This document shows, one piece after another, positions 49,545 through 58,030 of a stretch of 64,000 bases of DNA. The stretch comes from Pseudaquabacterium pictum (GTDB lineage Bacteria > Pseudomonadota > Gammaproteobacteria > Burkholderiales > Burkholderiaceae_C), in assembly GCF_005403045.1 (NCBI RefSeq), contig NZ_BJCL01000016.1:1-64000 (forward strand), given 5' to 3'. Position 1 is the stretch's first letter. Every line of letters begins with the position of its first letter. A model generated the notes under the pieces. It saw only the letters and a list, made by a program, of their open reading frames with translations, searched no databases and was not told the DNA's origin. A program made the position numbers and the translations under genes.

Positions 49545-51149
49545 ATGTTCCTTCGGTCCACCCGGCGGTTGCTGAGCGCCGCTTTCCTGGCCATGGGCCT
49601 GGCGCAGGCCAGCACGGCTGCCGTGCAGTCCTTCCAGGGCAGCTTCCAGAACGATGACGACCTGGCGCTGTTCAGCTTCATGCTGGATGCGGCCGGGCCG
49701 CTGCGCATCAGCACCTGGTCGCACAGCGGCGGTGTCAACGCCGCAGGCACGCTGGTGGCGGCCGGCGGCTTTGCGCCGGTGGTGTCGCTGTTCGGACCGG
49801 ACGGCTTCCACGTCACCGGCCAGAGCGGCAGCGGCAACACCTGCACCGGCGTCGGCAGCTTCTGCTGGGATGTGCGCCTGGACACCGGCATCACCGCCGG
49901 CAGCTACCTGCTGGTGCTGTCGCAGGACGACAACCTGCCCGACACCAGCCTGCCCGCCAGCCTGGCCACGGTGGCCAGCCTGTACAGCCAGACCGGCCAA
50001 CCCCATTACACCGCCGCCAACCTGGGCAACCCGGCCGAACCGACCGCCCGCTTCGTGCGGGTGGACGGCAGCCAGCGCACCGGCCAGTGGGCGCTGGACA
50101 TCGATGTGGCCGCCCCCGTCACCGCCGTGCCCGAGCCCGGCACCGCGCTGCTGTGGGCCGGCGGGCTCGCGGCGCTGGCCGGCCTGCTGCGTCGGCGCCG
50201 CCGTGCGGCACCCGCGCTGCTGGCCGCCCTGGCCGCTGGCCCGGCCCTGGCGCTGGACGCGCCGCTGGCCGCCGATGCCCACACCAGCACCGCCGTGCCC
50301 GCCAGCAACTTCGGCAGCGCCGCCACGCTGAACGTGGGCGGTGGCGCCACCGGCCTGCTGCGCTTCGACCTGGGCACCCTGCCGGCCGGCACCACCGCGG
50401 CCAAGCTGGTGAAGGCCACGCTGGTGCTGTACGTCAACCGCGTCGGCAGCCCCGGCGCCATCGACCTGCATCCGGTCAACGGCAACTGGGCCGAGTCCGC
50501 CGTCACCGCCGCCAGCCAGCCACCGGCCGGCGGCAGCAGCCTGTTCAACCTGGCCCTGCCGGCAGCCGGCCAGTACATGGCGGTGGACGTGACCGCCCAG
50601 GTGAAGTCCTGGATCAGCAACCCGGCCACCAACTTCGGCTGGGCGATCGCTCCGGCGCTGACCAGCCCGGCCACGGTCGCGTTCTTCGACAGCAAGGAGA
50701 ACACCGCCACCGGCCATGTGGCGCGCCTGGACCTGACGCTGGCCGACCAGGGCCCCAAGGGCGACCGCGGCCCGCAGGGCCTGCCCGGGCTCAACGGCGC
50801 GCCGGGTGCAACTGGCGCCCCCGGGGCGACGGGTGCGCAGGGGCCGCGCGGCGAGACCGGACCGGCCGGGCCGGTCAACCTCACCTTCATCAGCAACACC
50901 TACGACATGCCGGCCGGCACCGGCGCGGCACGGGCGCTGACCTGCCCCGCCAACACCTATGCCGTGGGCGGCAGCTGCGGCTACATCGGCTTCGACGCAG
51001 GCGCCTACGACGTGCGGGTGGCCTATGCGGGCACCGACAACCCGAGCACCTGGCGCTGCATGGCGGTCAACACTGGCTCGGTCACGCGCAGGCTGACCAC
51101 CCGCGTGCACTGCGCCTCTGCCACCAACGTGAGCAGCAGCACACGCTGA
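49545..51149 (+). CDS. PEP-CTERM protein fused in frame to a DNRLRE-collagen protein
   Basis: This 534-residue ORF is built from two genes. Residues 1-221 are a complete PEP-CTERM protein of the DVUA0089 type: a signal peptide, the domain with FQGSFQNDDDLALFSF, the sorting motif VPEPGT (195-200), a hydrophobic helix and RRRRR (216-220), where such proteins normally end. Residues ~222-534 continue without a stop into a second copy of the DNRLRE-collagen protein at 48526, including the remains of its signal peptide (LLAALAAGPALA) but not its start codon. There is no in-frame start near the junction. If exosortase processing acts on residue ~200, the two halves would be separated. A CAGGAG ribosome site precedes the ATG. 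Confidence 0.85.
   Translation: MFLRSTRRLLSAAFLAMGLAQASTAAVQSFQGSFQNDDDLALFSFMLDAAGPLRISTWSHSGGVNAAGTLVAAGGFAPVVSLFGPDGFHVTGQSGSGNTCTGVGSFCWDVRLDTGITAGSYLLVLSQDDNLPDTSLPASLATVASLYSQTGQPHYTAANLGNPAEPTARFVRVDGSQRTGQWALDIDVAAPVTAVPEPGTALLWAGGLAALAGLLRRRRRAAPALLAALAAGPALALDAPLAADAHTSTAVPASNFGSAATLNVGGGATGLLRFDLGTLPAGTTAAKLVKATLVLYVNRVGSPGAIDLHPVNGNWAESAVTAASQPPAGGSSLFNLALPAAGQYMAVDVTAQVKSWISNPATNFGWAIAPALTSPATVAFFDSKENTATGHVARLDLTLADQGPKGDRGPQGLPGLNGAPGATGAPGATGAQGPRGETGPAGPVNLTFISNTYDMPAGTGAARALTCPANTYAVGGSCGYIGFDAGAYDVRVAYAGTDNPSTWRCMAVNTGSVTRRLTTRVHCASATNVSSSTR
50244..50820. repeat. Direct repeat copy B, DNRLRE-collagen coding
   Basis: This is the partner of 48592-49168. It is a tandem-type duplication lying inside the fused reading frame. 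Confidence 0.9.
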
Positions 51150-51167
51150 TGGTGGGGCGGTGGCTGC

Positions 51168-52754
51168 TCAGGGGCCGTAATGGGCCTCGAAGCGCAGCCG
51201 CAACTCGCGCTTGAGCAGCTTGCCGCTGGGGTTCTTGGGCAGGCTGTCAACGAAGACCACGCCCTTGGGCGTCTTGAAGTGCGCCAGCTGGCTGGCGCAG
51301 TGGGCGATGACCTGGGCTTCATCGAGCCGGGCATCGGGCTTCTGCACCACCACCGCGGTCACCGCCTCGATCCAGCGCGGGTGCGGCAGGCCGATCACCG
51401 CCACCTCGCTGACGCCGGCCAGGCGGTACAGCGCCTCCTCCACCTCGCGGCTGGCCACGTTCTCGCCGCCGGTCTTGATCATGTCCTTCTTGCGGTCGAC
51501 CACGCTGATGTAGCCCTCGTCGTCGACCACCGCCAGGTCGCCCGAGTGGAACCAGCCGCCGGCAAAGGCCGCGGCCGTGCGCTCGGGGTCGTGGAAGTAG
51601 CCCAGCAGCAGCTGCGGGCTGCGGTGCACGATCTCGCCGATCTCGCCCACCGCCACGTCGTTCATCTGGTCGTCGACCACCCGGGTCTCGACATTGATGG
51701 CCGGCTTGCCCGCCGAGCCGGGCTTGCGCAATTGATCTTCCGGTTTCAACACGGTGGCCAGCGGCGCGATCTCGGTCTGGCCGTAGAAGTTCCAGATGCG
51801 CATCTGCGGGATGCGTTCGATCAGCTCCTGCATCACCGCCACCGGCATGATGCTGGCACCGTAGTAGCCCTTGCGCAGGCTGGACAGGTCATGCTGGCTG
51901 AACAGCGGGCTGCGCAGCACGGCGATCCACACCGTGGGCGGCAGGAAGAACTGGCTGACGCGGTGCTTCTCGACCAGCGGCAGCAGGTTCTCGGGTGTCG
52001 GCTTGCTGGTGATGATGCTGGTGCTGCCCAGGTAGACGCTGGGGCCCAGGAAGACATCGAGCTGGGCGCAGTGGTACAGCGGCAGCGCATGCAGCACGGT
52101 GTCGCCCTCGGCCATCTCGCCTTCGATGATGCAGCTGACGTACTGGTCGATCACCGCGCCATGGGTGAGCATCGCGCCCTTGGGCAGGCTCTCGGTGCCG
52201 CTGGTGTAGACGATCTGCAGCAGGTGGTGGCTGTTGAACGTTGGCTCGGGGCAGGGGTGCGTGGCCAGGTCGGTCTGGATCAGCGCGTGGAAGTCCAGGC
52301 AGCCTTCCGGGCAGGTGCTCGGGTCTTCCGACGGCAGCCACAGGAAGCGGCTGATCTGGGTGTCCTTCGCCGCCGCGTCACGGCCCAGCGCATGCAGGCC
52401 GCTGTCGACGGCCAGCAGCTTGACGCCGGCGTGGCGCAGGATGTAGGCCGCCTCGTCGGCATTGAGCATGAAGTTCACCGGCACCATCACCGCGCCCAGC
52501 CGGGCCAGCGCGAAGCGCAGCGCCGCGAAGCCATGGCTGTTGCGCGACAGCACGCCCACATGCTCGCCCTGGGCCACGCCCTGGGCATGCAGGCCGGCGG
52601 CCAGGCGGGTGACGACGGCGTCGAACTGGCCCCAGGTCCAGGTGGTGGCGCCGCAGACGATGCCGGGCTTGTGGGGCAGGCGCTTGGCGGTGCGGTGCAG
52701 CAGGTCGGACAGGGTCTGGCGGCGCAGGGCGGGGTGTGCGAGGTCTTGGGTCAT
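51168..52754 (-). CDS. Acyl-CoA synthetase (AMP-forming)
   Basis: This 528-residue member of the ANL superfamily would activate a carboxylic acid to its CoA thioester with ATP. It has the P-loop-like YTSGTESLPKGAMLTH, the A5 region NFYGQTEIAPLATV, the hinge DRKKDMIKTGGENV and the catalytic lysine near the C-terminus in PKNPSGKLLKRELR. The overall character is medium/long-chain fatty-acyl-CoA or aryl-CoA ligase; the substrate cannot be read from sequence. The start MTQDLAHPALRRQ at 52754 is chosen over an upstream in-frame start. It converges on the secreted-protein gene. Confidence 0.88.
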   Translation of the reverse strand: MTQDLAHPALRRQTLSDLLHRTAKRLPHKPGIVCGATTWTWGQFDAVVTRLAAGLHAQGVAQGEHVGVLSRNSHGFAALRFALARLGAVMVPVNFMLNADEAAYILRHAGVKLLAVDSGLHALGRDAAAKDTQISRFLWLPSEDPSTCPEGCLDFHALIQTDLATHPCPEPTFNSHHLLQIVYTSGTESLPKGAMLTHGAVIDQYVSCIIEGEMAEGDTVLHALPLYHCAQLDVFLGPSVYLGSTSIITSKPTPENLLPLVEKHRVSQFFLPPTVWIAVLRSPLFSQHDLSSLRKGYYGASIMPVAVMQELIERIPQMRIWNFYGQTEIAPLATVLKPEDQLRKPGSAGKPAINVETRVVDDQMNDVAVGEIGEIVHRSPQLLLGYFHDPERTAAAFAGGWFHSGDLAVVDDEGYISVVDRKKDMIKTGGENVASREVEEALYRLAGVSEVAVIGLPHPRWIEAVTAVVVQKPDARLDEAQVIAHCASQLAHFKTPKGVVFVDSLPKNPSGKLLKRELRLRFEAHYGP

Positions 52755-52851
52755 GCGGCGGCTCCGTGGAAGGCTGCGGCCACCGTATCCGCTGGTGCAG
52801 CCTGCTGCCATCGGTGCATCACCGGGTGGCCCGCGGGCACGGGCCGCAGCC

Positions 52852-53268
52852 TCAGTTCATGCGCCGGAACACATGCATCAGGTCCATGCAGCGCTGCGGC
52901 GCGGGCAGGAAGGCCTCGTCGCGCAACGGCGTGTCCAGGAACTCGGTGTAGCCGGCCGGCAGGTCACCGGCCGGTGCCCGCAGGTCGTAGAAGCCCATGG
53001 TCCAGTCGCTGAACTGGCGCTGCGGCACGGTGCCGCTGTGCAGCGTCACCATGCCCTGGTGGCGGCGGTCGGCGGCGATGCGGGCCTCCAGCGCCCGCAC
53101 CGTGCGCTCCTCGCCCTCGAGCGCCTGCATGAAATTGCCGTCCTTGTAGAGCAGCATGCCGGTGATGCCGGTCTGCGCATTGCTGAGCCGGCACTGCGCC
53201 AGCAGCGCCCGCAGCTCGCGGTCAGAGAACCAGGTGACCGCCGCGCTGACATAGACCAGGGTGAACAT
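52852..53268 (-). CDS. Stand-alone BLUF photoreceptor
   Basis: This 138-residue protein consists of one BLUF (blue light using FAD) domain and a short tail. The key residues are visible: Tyr in TLVYVSAA (residue 6), Asn in LSNAQTGITGMLLY and Gln in GNFMQALEGEE, corresponding to Tyr21, Asn45 and Gln63 of AppA. No output domain is fused, so it probably works by protein contact. It lies on the minus strand between the acyl-CoA synthetase and the MmgE/PrpD gene. Blue-light control of photosynthesis genes or of attachment is a reasonable guess. Confidence 0.9.
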   Translation of the reverse strand: MFTLVYVSAAVTWFSDRELRALLAQCRLSNAQTGITGMLLYKDGNFMQALEGEERTVRALEARIAADRRHQGMVTLHSGTVPQRQFSDWTMGFYDLRAPAGDLPAGYTEFLDTPLRDEAFLPAPQRCMDLMHVFRRMN

Positions 53269-53375
53269 GCTGCATCCTCGCGCCGCGCCCGGCCAGGATG
53301 GGCACGGCTGCGACGGGCCCAGTATGGCCCGCCGTGCCGCTTGCCAGCGCCTGTTTACCCGCGTGGTGTGCGGCC

Positions 53376-54770
53376 TCAGGTCACCAGCAGTGCCGCCAGC
53401 TGGCGGGCATCGGGCAGCCCGCCCAGGTCGGCCAGCGCCGCCTGCAGCGCCTGCACCTGCGCGGCCGACAACGCCCGCGGCGCGGCGCTGGCGGCATAAG
53501 CCAGGCAGTCGGCGAACCGGGTCTGGTGCTGGGCGTCGCTGAGCGCGGCGCCCGGGTAGCCGGGCGCGGTGTCCAGGCCGGCCTGCAGCTGCCGGCCGTC
53601 GGTGGTGGTGATGGCGAGGTCCACCGCGGTGTGGCCGCGCACGTCCAGCGCCGGATCGGCCAGCACGGTGATGCGCTGGATCAGCGGCTGCAGGGCCGGA
53701 TCGGCCACCCGCGCCGGCTCGAAGTGCGCCAGCTGCGGCCGGCCGCGCAGCAGCGCGTTGGCCACGCACCAGGCCGCGCTGAACTGGGCATCGACCCGCG
53801 GGTTGGCGCCGATCTTGAACGGCTGGCCCACCAGCCGGTGGGCATAGGGCGGCAGGCGCACCGTGGCCTGGGTCACCTGGTCGGCCTGCAGCCGATGCTG
53901 TGCTGCCAGCTGCAGCACCAGCGCGGTGACACCCTGGGTGACGCCACAGCTGGGGAACTGCTTGAACATCATGCGGTCCAGCCGCCAGGTCCGCCCCAGA
54001 CCGGCCACCAGGCTGGCCGGATCCAGCGTGCCGCGGCCGTACAGATGGGCGTAGCCGCAGCTGCCGGCCAGGAAGTGCTGCGGCCCGGTGATGCCCAGCC
54101 GGGCCATCTGCGCGCATTCCACCCCGGCCTGCGCCACCCAGCCCTGGGTGATGCGCACGCCCAGCGAGCCGTCGACATGGCTCTGGAAGCTGCCGCCGCA
54201 GCGGTTGAAGGCCAGGGCCAGCGCATGCAGGGTCTGGGTCTCGGTCAGCCGCAGCAGCCGCGCCGCGGTGGCGGCGGCGCCGAAGACCACGCAGAGGCCG
54301 GTGGGGTCGAAGCCGTCGTACTGCGCCTCGCTGAGGTTGAACCGCGCCGCCAGTTCGGCGCCCACGGCCAGCGCGGCCACCAGGTCCTCGCCGGTGCAGA
54401 CCGGCGCCAGCGCGGCCGCGGCCAGCGCCGCCGGCAGCAGGGCCGCACCCAGGTGCGGGCCGGGGGCCATGGCATCGCAGTAGTCCAGCGCGCGGCACAG
54501 CGTGGCGTTGAACTGGGCGGCCGCTGCCGCAGGCAGCAGATCGCCGAAAACCAGCAGCGGCGCCTGCGGCGCGCCGCCACGCTCCAGCAGCAGCTGGCGC
54601 AGCGCGGCGATGCCGTCCTCGCCCGCGCCGGCCAGCGCGGTGCCAGCCACCGCGCGCACCATGTGCTGCACGGTGCGGCGGGCATCGGCCGGCACATCCG
54701 CTGGCGCCAGCTGGACGACGAAGCGGGCGAGCTGCTGCTCGGGGGTGGCGTCGGTGGTGGTCGGCAGCAT
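53376..54770 (-). CDS. MmgE/PrpD family protein
   Basis: This 464-residue protein belongs to the 2-methylcitrate dehydratase/cis-aconitate decarboxylase-like family. The all-helical N-terminal domain contains ALDYCDAMAPGPHLG, and the central region has KQFPSCGVTQG followed by the alpha/beta lid domain with VDAQFSAAWCVANALL. The substrate is unknown. It lies on the same strand as a 3-hydroxyisobutyrate dehydrogenase-like gene, 60 bp downstream of it, suggesting a small catabolic operon with the acyl-CoA synthetase. Confidence 0.85.
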   Translation of the reverse strand: MLPTTTDATPEQQLARFVVQLAPADVPADARRTVQHMVRAVAGTALAGAGEDGIAALRQLLLERGGAPQAPLLVFGDLLPAAAAAQFNATLCRALDYCDAMAPGPHLGAALLPAALAAAALAPVCTGEDLVAALAVGAELAARFNLSEAQYDGFDPTGLCVVFGAAATAARLLRLTETQTLHALALAFNRCGGSFQSHVDGSLGVRITQGWVAQAGVECAQMARLGITGPQHFLAGSCGYAHLYGRGTLDPASLVAGLGRTWRLDRMMFKQFPSCGVTQGVTALVLQLAAQHRLQADQVTQATVRLPPYAHRLVGQPFKIGANPRVDAQFSAAWCVANALLRGRPQLAHFEPARVADPALQPLIQRITVLADPALDVRGHTAVDLAITTTDGRQLQAGLDTAPGYPGAALSDAQHQTRFADCLAYAASAAPRALSAAQVQALQAALADLGGLPDARQLAALLVT

Positions 54771-54830
54771 CGGGCGGATGTCCCAGGTCTGGATGGTGGT
54801 GCGTGCGAGGCCGGTGGTGCCCTGCCGGGG

Positions 54831-55766
54831 TCAGCCCTGGCGTGGCCCGGCGCCGGGCGTGATGGCCGTGCCGCTGAGCTGCTCCACCCAGCGCACCAGC
54901 TCGCTGACGCTGGCCTCCGGCCCGGCGGCATGCTCGGCGGCCTGCCACAGCTGCTGGCCCAGGCCGGCCAGCGGCGCGGCGGTGCCGGTCTCGCGCGCCA
55001 GGGTGTTGGCGATGCCCACGTCCTTGCGCATCAGCGCCAGCTTGAACGGATCGTCGAAGCTGCGGCTGAGGATGCGCTGGCGGATGTGGTTCTGGGTGAT
55101 CCAGCTCTGGCCGGTGCTCTCATTGAGCACGTCGACCATGGCCGCCGGGTCCAGCCCGTAGCGCTTGCCGATCACCAGGCCCTCGGCGGTGGCGCTGAAG
55201 GTCAGCGCGGTGATCAGGTTGTTGATGCACTTCATCGCATGGCCGGCGCCCAGCGGGCCGAGGTGGAACACGGCCCGGCCCATGCGGTCGAGCAGCGGGC
55301 GCACCCGGGCCAGATCGTCGGCAGCGCCGCCGACCATGAACACCAGGTTGGCCTCGGCCGCGCCCCAGGCGGCGCCCGACACCGGCGCGTCGACCATGCG
55401 GCCGCCGCGCTCGGCCAGCGCCGCGGCGGTGGCCTCGGTCAGCCAGGGCTCGGCCGACGAGCAATCCAGCAGCAGCGCCCCCGGCCGCAGGCCGTGGATC
55501 AGACCGGCCTCGCCCAGCGCCACCTGCTGCACCACGCTGCCGTTGGGCAGCATGGTGAGGATGGTGTCGCTGTGCGCCGCCACCTCGGCCGGCGTGGCGG
55601 CCACCCGGGCGCCCGGGCCCAGGCGCTCGGCCACCTGGCGGGCGGCGGCGGCATCGGCATCCAGCAGCGTGAGGCGGTGGCCGGCGGCCGCCAGATGGCC
55701 GGCCATGGGCGCGCCCATCACGCCGAGGCCGATGAAACCGAGGGACAGGGACGGGGTGGCGGACAT
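54831..55766 (-). CDS. 3-hydroxyisobutyrate dehydrogenase-like NAD(P)-dependent reductase
   Basis: This 311-residue beta-hydroxyacid dehydrogenase has the Rossmann motif LGFIGLGVMGAPMAGHLAAA, the substrate motif VDAPVSGAAWGA, and the catalytic lysine in GHAMKCINNLI. Possible substrates include 3-hydroxyisobutyrate, tartronate semialdehyde or succinic semialdehyde. The start MSATPSLSLGF follows GGAGCCCCG. It is divergent from the DMT transporter at 55916. Confidence 0.87.
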   Translation of the reverse strand: MSATPSLSLGFIGLGVMGAPMAGHLAAAGHRLTLLDADAAAARQVAERLGPGARVAATPAEVAAHSDTILTMLPNGSVVQQVALGEAGLIHGLRPGALLLDCSSAEPWLTEATAAALAERGGRMVDAPVSGAAWGAAEANLVFMVGGAADDLARVRPLLDRMGRAVFHLGPLGAGHAMKCINNLITALTFSATAEGLVIGKRYGLDPAAMVDVLNESTGQSWITQNHIRQRILSRSFDDPFKLALMRKDVGIANTLARETGTAAPLAGLGQQLWQAAEHAAGPEASVSELVRWVEQLSGTAITPGAGPRQG

Positions 55767-55915
55767 CGGGGCTCCTGGGGCGGGTGGGCAGCGCAGCCGC
55801 AAGCGTGCACAGGTGGCGGGCATGGGGCGTGTCGCGGGCATGACAGCCGTGCCGCCCGGCGGCGGAGACGCTCCAGGGTTGCCCCTGACCGCAGCCTGCG
55901 CCGCGCCCGCTCCTG

Positions 55916-56887
55916 ATGCCCCTCATGATCTTGTCCCGCTACCAGCAGGCGCTGGCGCGGCGCAGCCAGCACTGGAGCCCGACCACCCGCGGCCTGCTGT
56001 GGACCAGCGCCGCCGGCTTCATCTTCAGCATGCTCAATGCGCTGATGCGGCTGCTGACCCAGCAGATCGACCCGTTCCAGGCGCAGTTCCTGCGGTATGC
56101 CTTCGGCCTGCTGGTGATCCTGCCGCTGGTCTGGCGCGGCGGCGTGGCCAACTTCATGCCGAAGAACATGCGCGACCAGTTCAGCCGCGGCCTGGCCCAC
56201 ACCGTGGGGCTGTGCCTGTGGTTCACCGCGCTGCCGCAGATCCCGCTGGCCGACATGACGGCCATCGGCTTCACCGGGCCGATCTTCATCATGATCGGCG
56301 CCTACCTGGCCTTCAAGGAGCCGATGCACTGGGAGCGCTGGGTGGCGGTGGCGCTGGGCTTCGGCGGCGTGCTGATCGTGGTGGGGCCGAAGCTGTCGGC
56401 CAGCGGCGGCTGGTACCACCTGATGATGCTGGCATCGGCGCCGGTGTTTGCGGTGAGCTTCCTGCTGACCAAGGCGATGACACGCTACGAGACACCGGGC
56501 GTGATCCTGGTGTGGCAGTCGATCACGGTGTCCATCATCACCCTGCCGCTGGCGCTGTGGGTGTGGGCGCCGTTGACGGGCTGGCAGTGGCTGGGCTTCC
56601 TGGTCAGCGGCTTCCTGGGCAGCGCCGGCCACTACTGCCTGACGCGCAGCTTCGCCGCGGCCGACATCTCGGCCACGCAGTCGGCCAAGTTCCTCGACCT
56701 GGTGTGGTCGGCGCTGATGGGCTTCCTGCTGTTCTCCGACATCCCCAGCCAGAGCACCATCATCGGCGGCGTGGTGATCGCCAGCGCCACGCTGTGGCTG
56801 GCGCGGCGGGAATCGGCCAAGGCGGCCGCCCGCAAGCGCAATGCCGCCGAGGTGGAAGCCGAGGCCGAGGCCAACGGCAGCCCCTGA
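55916..56887 (+). CDS. EamA/DMT-family transporter
   Basis: This 323-residue membrane protein has ten predicted helices in two EamA repeats, for example AAGFIFSMLNALMRLL and LMMLASAPVFAVSFLLTKAM. It is probably an inner-membrane exporter or importer of a small metabolite. It is divergent from the dehydrogenase at 54831. A shorter start at ATG 55925 is possible. The C-terminus is Ala/Glu-rich and cytoplasmic. Confidence 0.85.
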   Translation: MPLMILSRYQQALARRSQHWSPTTRGLLWTSAAGFIFSMLNALMRLLTQQIDPFQAQFLRYAFGLLVILPLVWRGGVANFMPKNMRDQFSRGLAHTVGLCLWFTALPQIPLADMTAIGFTGPIFIMIGAYLAFKEPMHWERWVAVALGFGGVLIVVGPKLSASGGWYHLMMLASAPVFAVSFLLTKAMTRYETPGVILVWQSITVSIITLPLALWVWAPLTGWQWLGFLVSGFLGSAGHYCLTRSFAAADISATQSAKFLDLVWSALMGFLLFSDIPSQSTIIGGVVIASATLWLARRESAKAAARKRNAAEVEAEAEANGSP

Positions 56888-56915
56888 GGGCCGGCCAATT
56901 GCCGACAATCGGGGC

Positions 56916-57152
56916 ATGAAGACCTACGACATCGAGATCCGGCGGGTGAAGTCCATGCACCAGGGCCACGGCCTGGTCTACATGCGGCTGGACGCCGCGG
57001 TGCAGCCGCAGCCCCGCCACCGCGACGACGACGGCACGCTGGAGCCGTCCACGGTGCTGAAGCTGACCGAAGAGAACGCCCGCGTGCTGTTCCTGCTGCT
57101 CAAGCAGCAACTGGCCGACTTCGACAAGAAGAAGCCCAAGAGCCGGTTCTGA
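56916..57152 (+). CDS. Small conserved-type protein, 78 residues
   Basis: The protein begins MKTYDIEIRRVKSMHQGHG, has a predicted strand-rich first half and a helix (STVLKLTEENARVLFLLLKQQLADFD), and ends with Lys-rich residues. It follows the transporter by 28 bp. It resembles small hypothetical proteins of Burkholderiales that I cannot name. The regular alpha/beta pattern supports coding. Confidence 0.7.
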   Translation: MKTYDIEIRRVKSMHQGHGLVYMRLDAAVQPQPRHRDDDGTLEPSTVLKLTEENARVLFLLLKQQLADFDKKKPKSRF

Positions 57153-57292
57153 GCCCGCCCAGGCGTGGCAAAAGCCACCGCCGCACCTGGGCCATGCAGA
57201 TTTGCCCACCCCAAGATTGCGGGTAAACCCTAGTATTGCGGCTGTGCTGGACAGGCGGCGATCCCGTTGCCCCGGCCACAGGAGCAATCACC

Positions 57293-57511
57293 ATGTCGGC
57301 ATCGATCACCAGCGGCACCTACCCCCGTGCCAACCGTTCCGCGTCCGGCGGCCTGCGCCGCACCGGCCTGGCCGTCTGGCAGGCCCTGCTGCAGGCCAGC
57401 GCCCGCCGTGCCCAGCCCGAGCTGCTGCGCATGGCCCGGCTGAAGGCCCACAGCGACCCCGCGCTGGCCCGCCAGCTGCGCGAGGCCGCGCGGGACTTGA
57501 TGCAGGGCTGA
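57293..57511 (+). CDS. Small basic helical protein, 72 residues
   Basis: The predicted protein has a flexible Ser/Gly start and then helices (LAVWQALLQASARRAQPELLRMAR and a second, LARQLREAARDLM, quoted in part). It has a good ribosome site (AGGAGC) 6 bp before the ATG. The short inverted repeat GGGT-AA-ACCC upstream at 57221-57230 may be regulatory. It resembles small stress-related proteins of betaproteobacteria; no family is assigned. Confidence 0.6.
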   Translation: MSASITSGTYPRANRSASGGLRRTGLAVWQALLQASARRAQPELLRMARLKAHSDPALARQLREAARDLMQG

Positions 57512-57651
57512 CCCGGCCTGGGCAGTGGTCAGCGCCAGCCGGCGCCAGCAAGATGAACGATGCACAGGCGGCCGCCGGTCGACACACTCGGCGCCGTCCG
57601 ACGCTGCAGCTGTTGCGCGCGGACACCAACCCGCCCCCAAGGAGCCTGCCC

Positions 57652-58020
57652 ATGCGCCGATTCATCCTGTTGCTGCTGGCGACTGCCGCCGGCAGCGCAC
57701 TCGCCCAGACCGCCCCCACCAGTTTCCCCGAAGGCGCCACGCCACTGACGGCCGAGGACCTGGGCAAGGCGCTCACCGACAAGGTGTTCCATGTGCAGCC
57801 GGCCAGCGGCGCACCCTGGCGCGTGCAGTACAACGCCAACGGCTACTGGTTCATCAATGCCGGCAGCTTCGCCGATTCGGGCAAGTGGAGCGTCAAGGAC
57901 AGCACCGTCTGCGGCGAAGGCAGGCAGCTCAAGCCCGCCTGCAACGAGATCCGGACCAAGGACGGCACGCTGTACCTGAAGCGCGAGAGCGGCGAAGTGG
58001 TGAAGTTCGAGCCGCGATGA
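57652..58020 (+). CDS. Secreted protein of unknown function, 122 residues
   Basis: The protein has a clear Sec signal (MRRFILLLLATAAGSALA, cleavage before QTAP) and a ~100-residue mature domain with the pair of cysteines CGEGRQLKPAC likely forming a disulfide, followed by NEIRTKDGTLYLKRESGEV. The pattern of strands suggests a small beta-rich periplasmic protein. AAGGAGC precedes the ATG. It converges on the AraC-type gene. Confidence 0.75.
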   Translation: MRRFILLLLATAAGSALAQTAPTSFPEGATPLTAEDLGKALTDKVFHVQPASGAPWRVQYNANGYWFINAGSFADSGKWSVKDSTVCGEGRQLKPACNEIRTKDGTLYLKRESGEVVKFEPR

Positions 58021-58030
58021 CTGCGCGGCC

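Noticed and set aside
52852-54948. A 698-codon - frame that ends in the BLUF domain
   Set aside because: Only the last 138 codons are BLUF. The rest is antisense-type frame overlapping the MmgE/PrpD gene.
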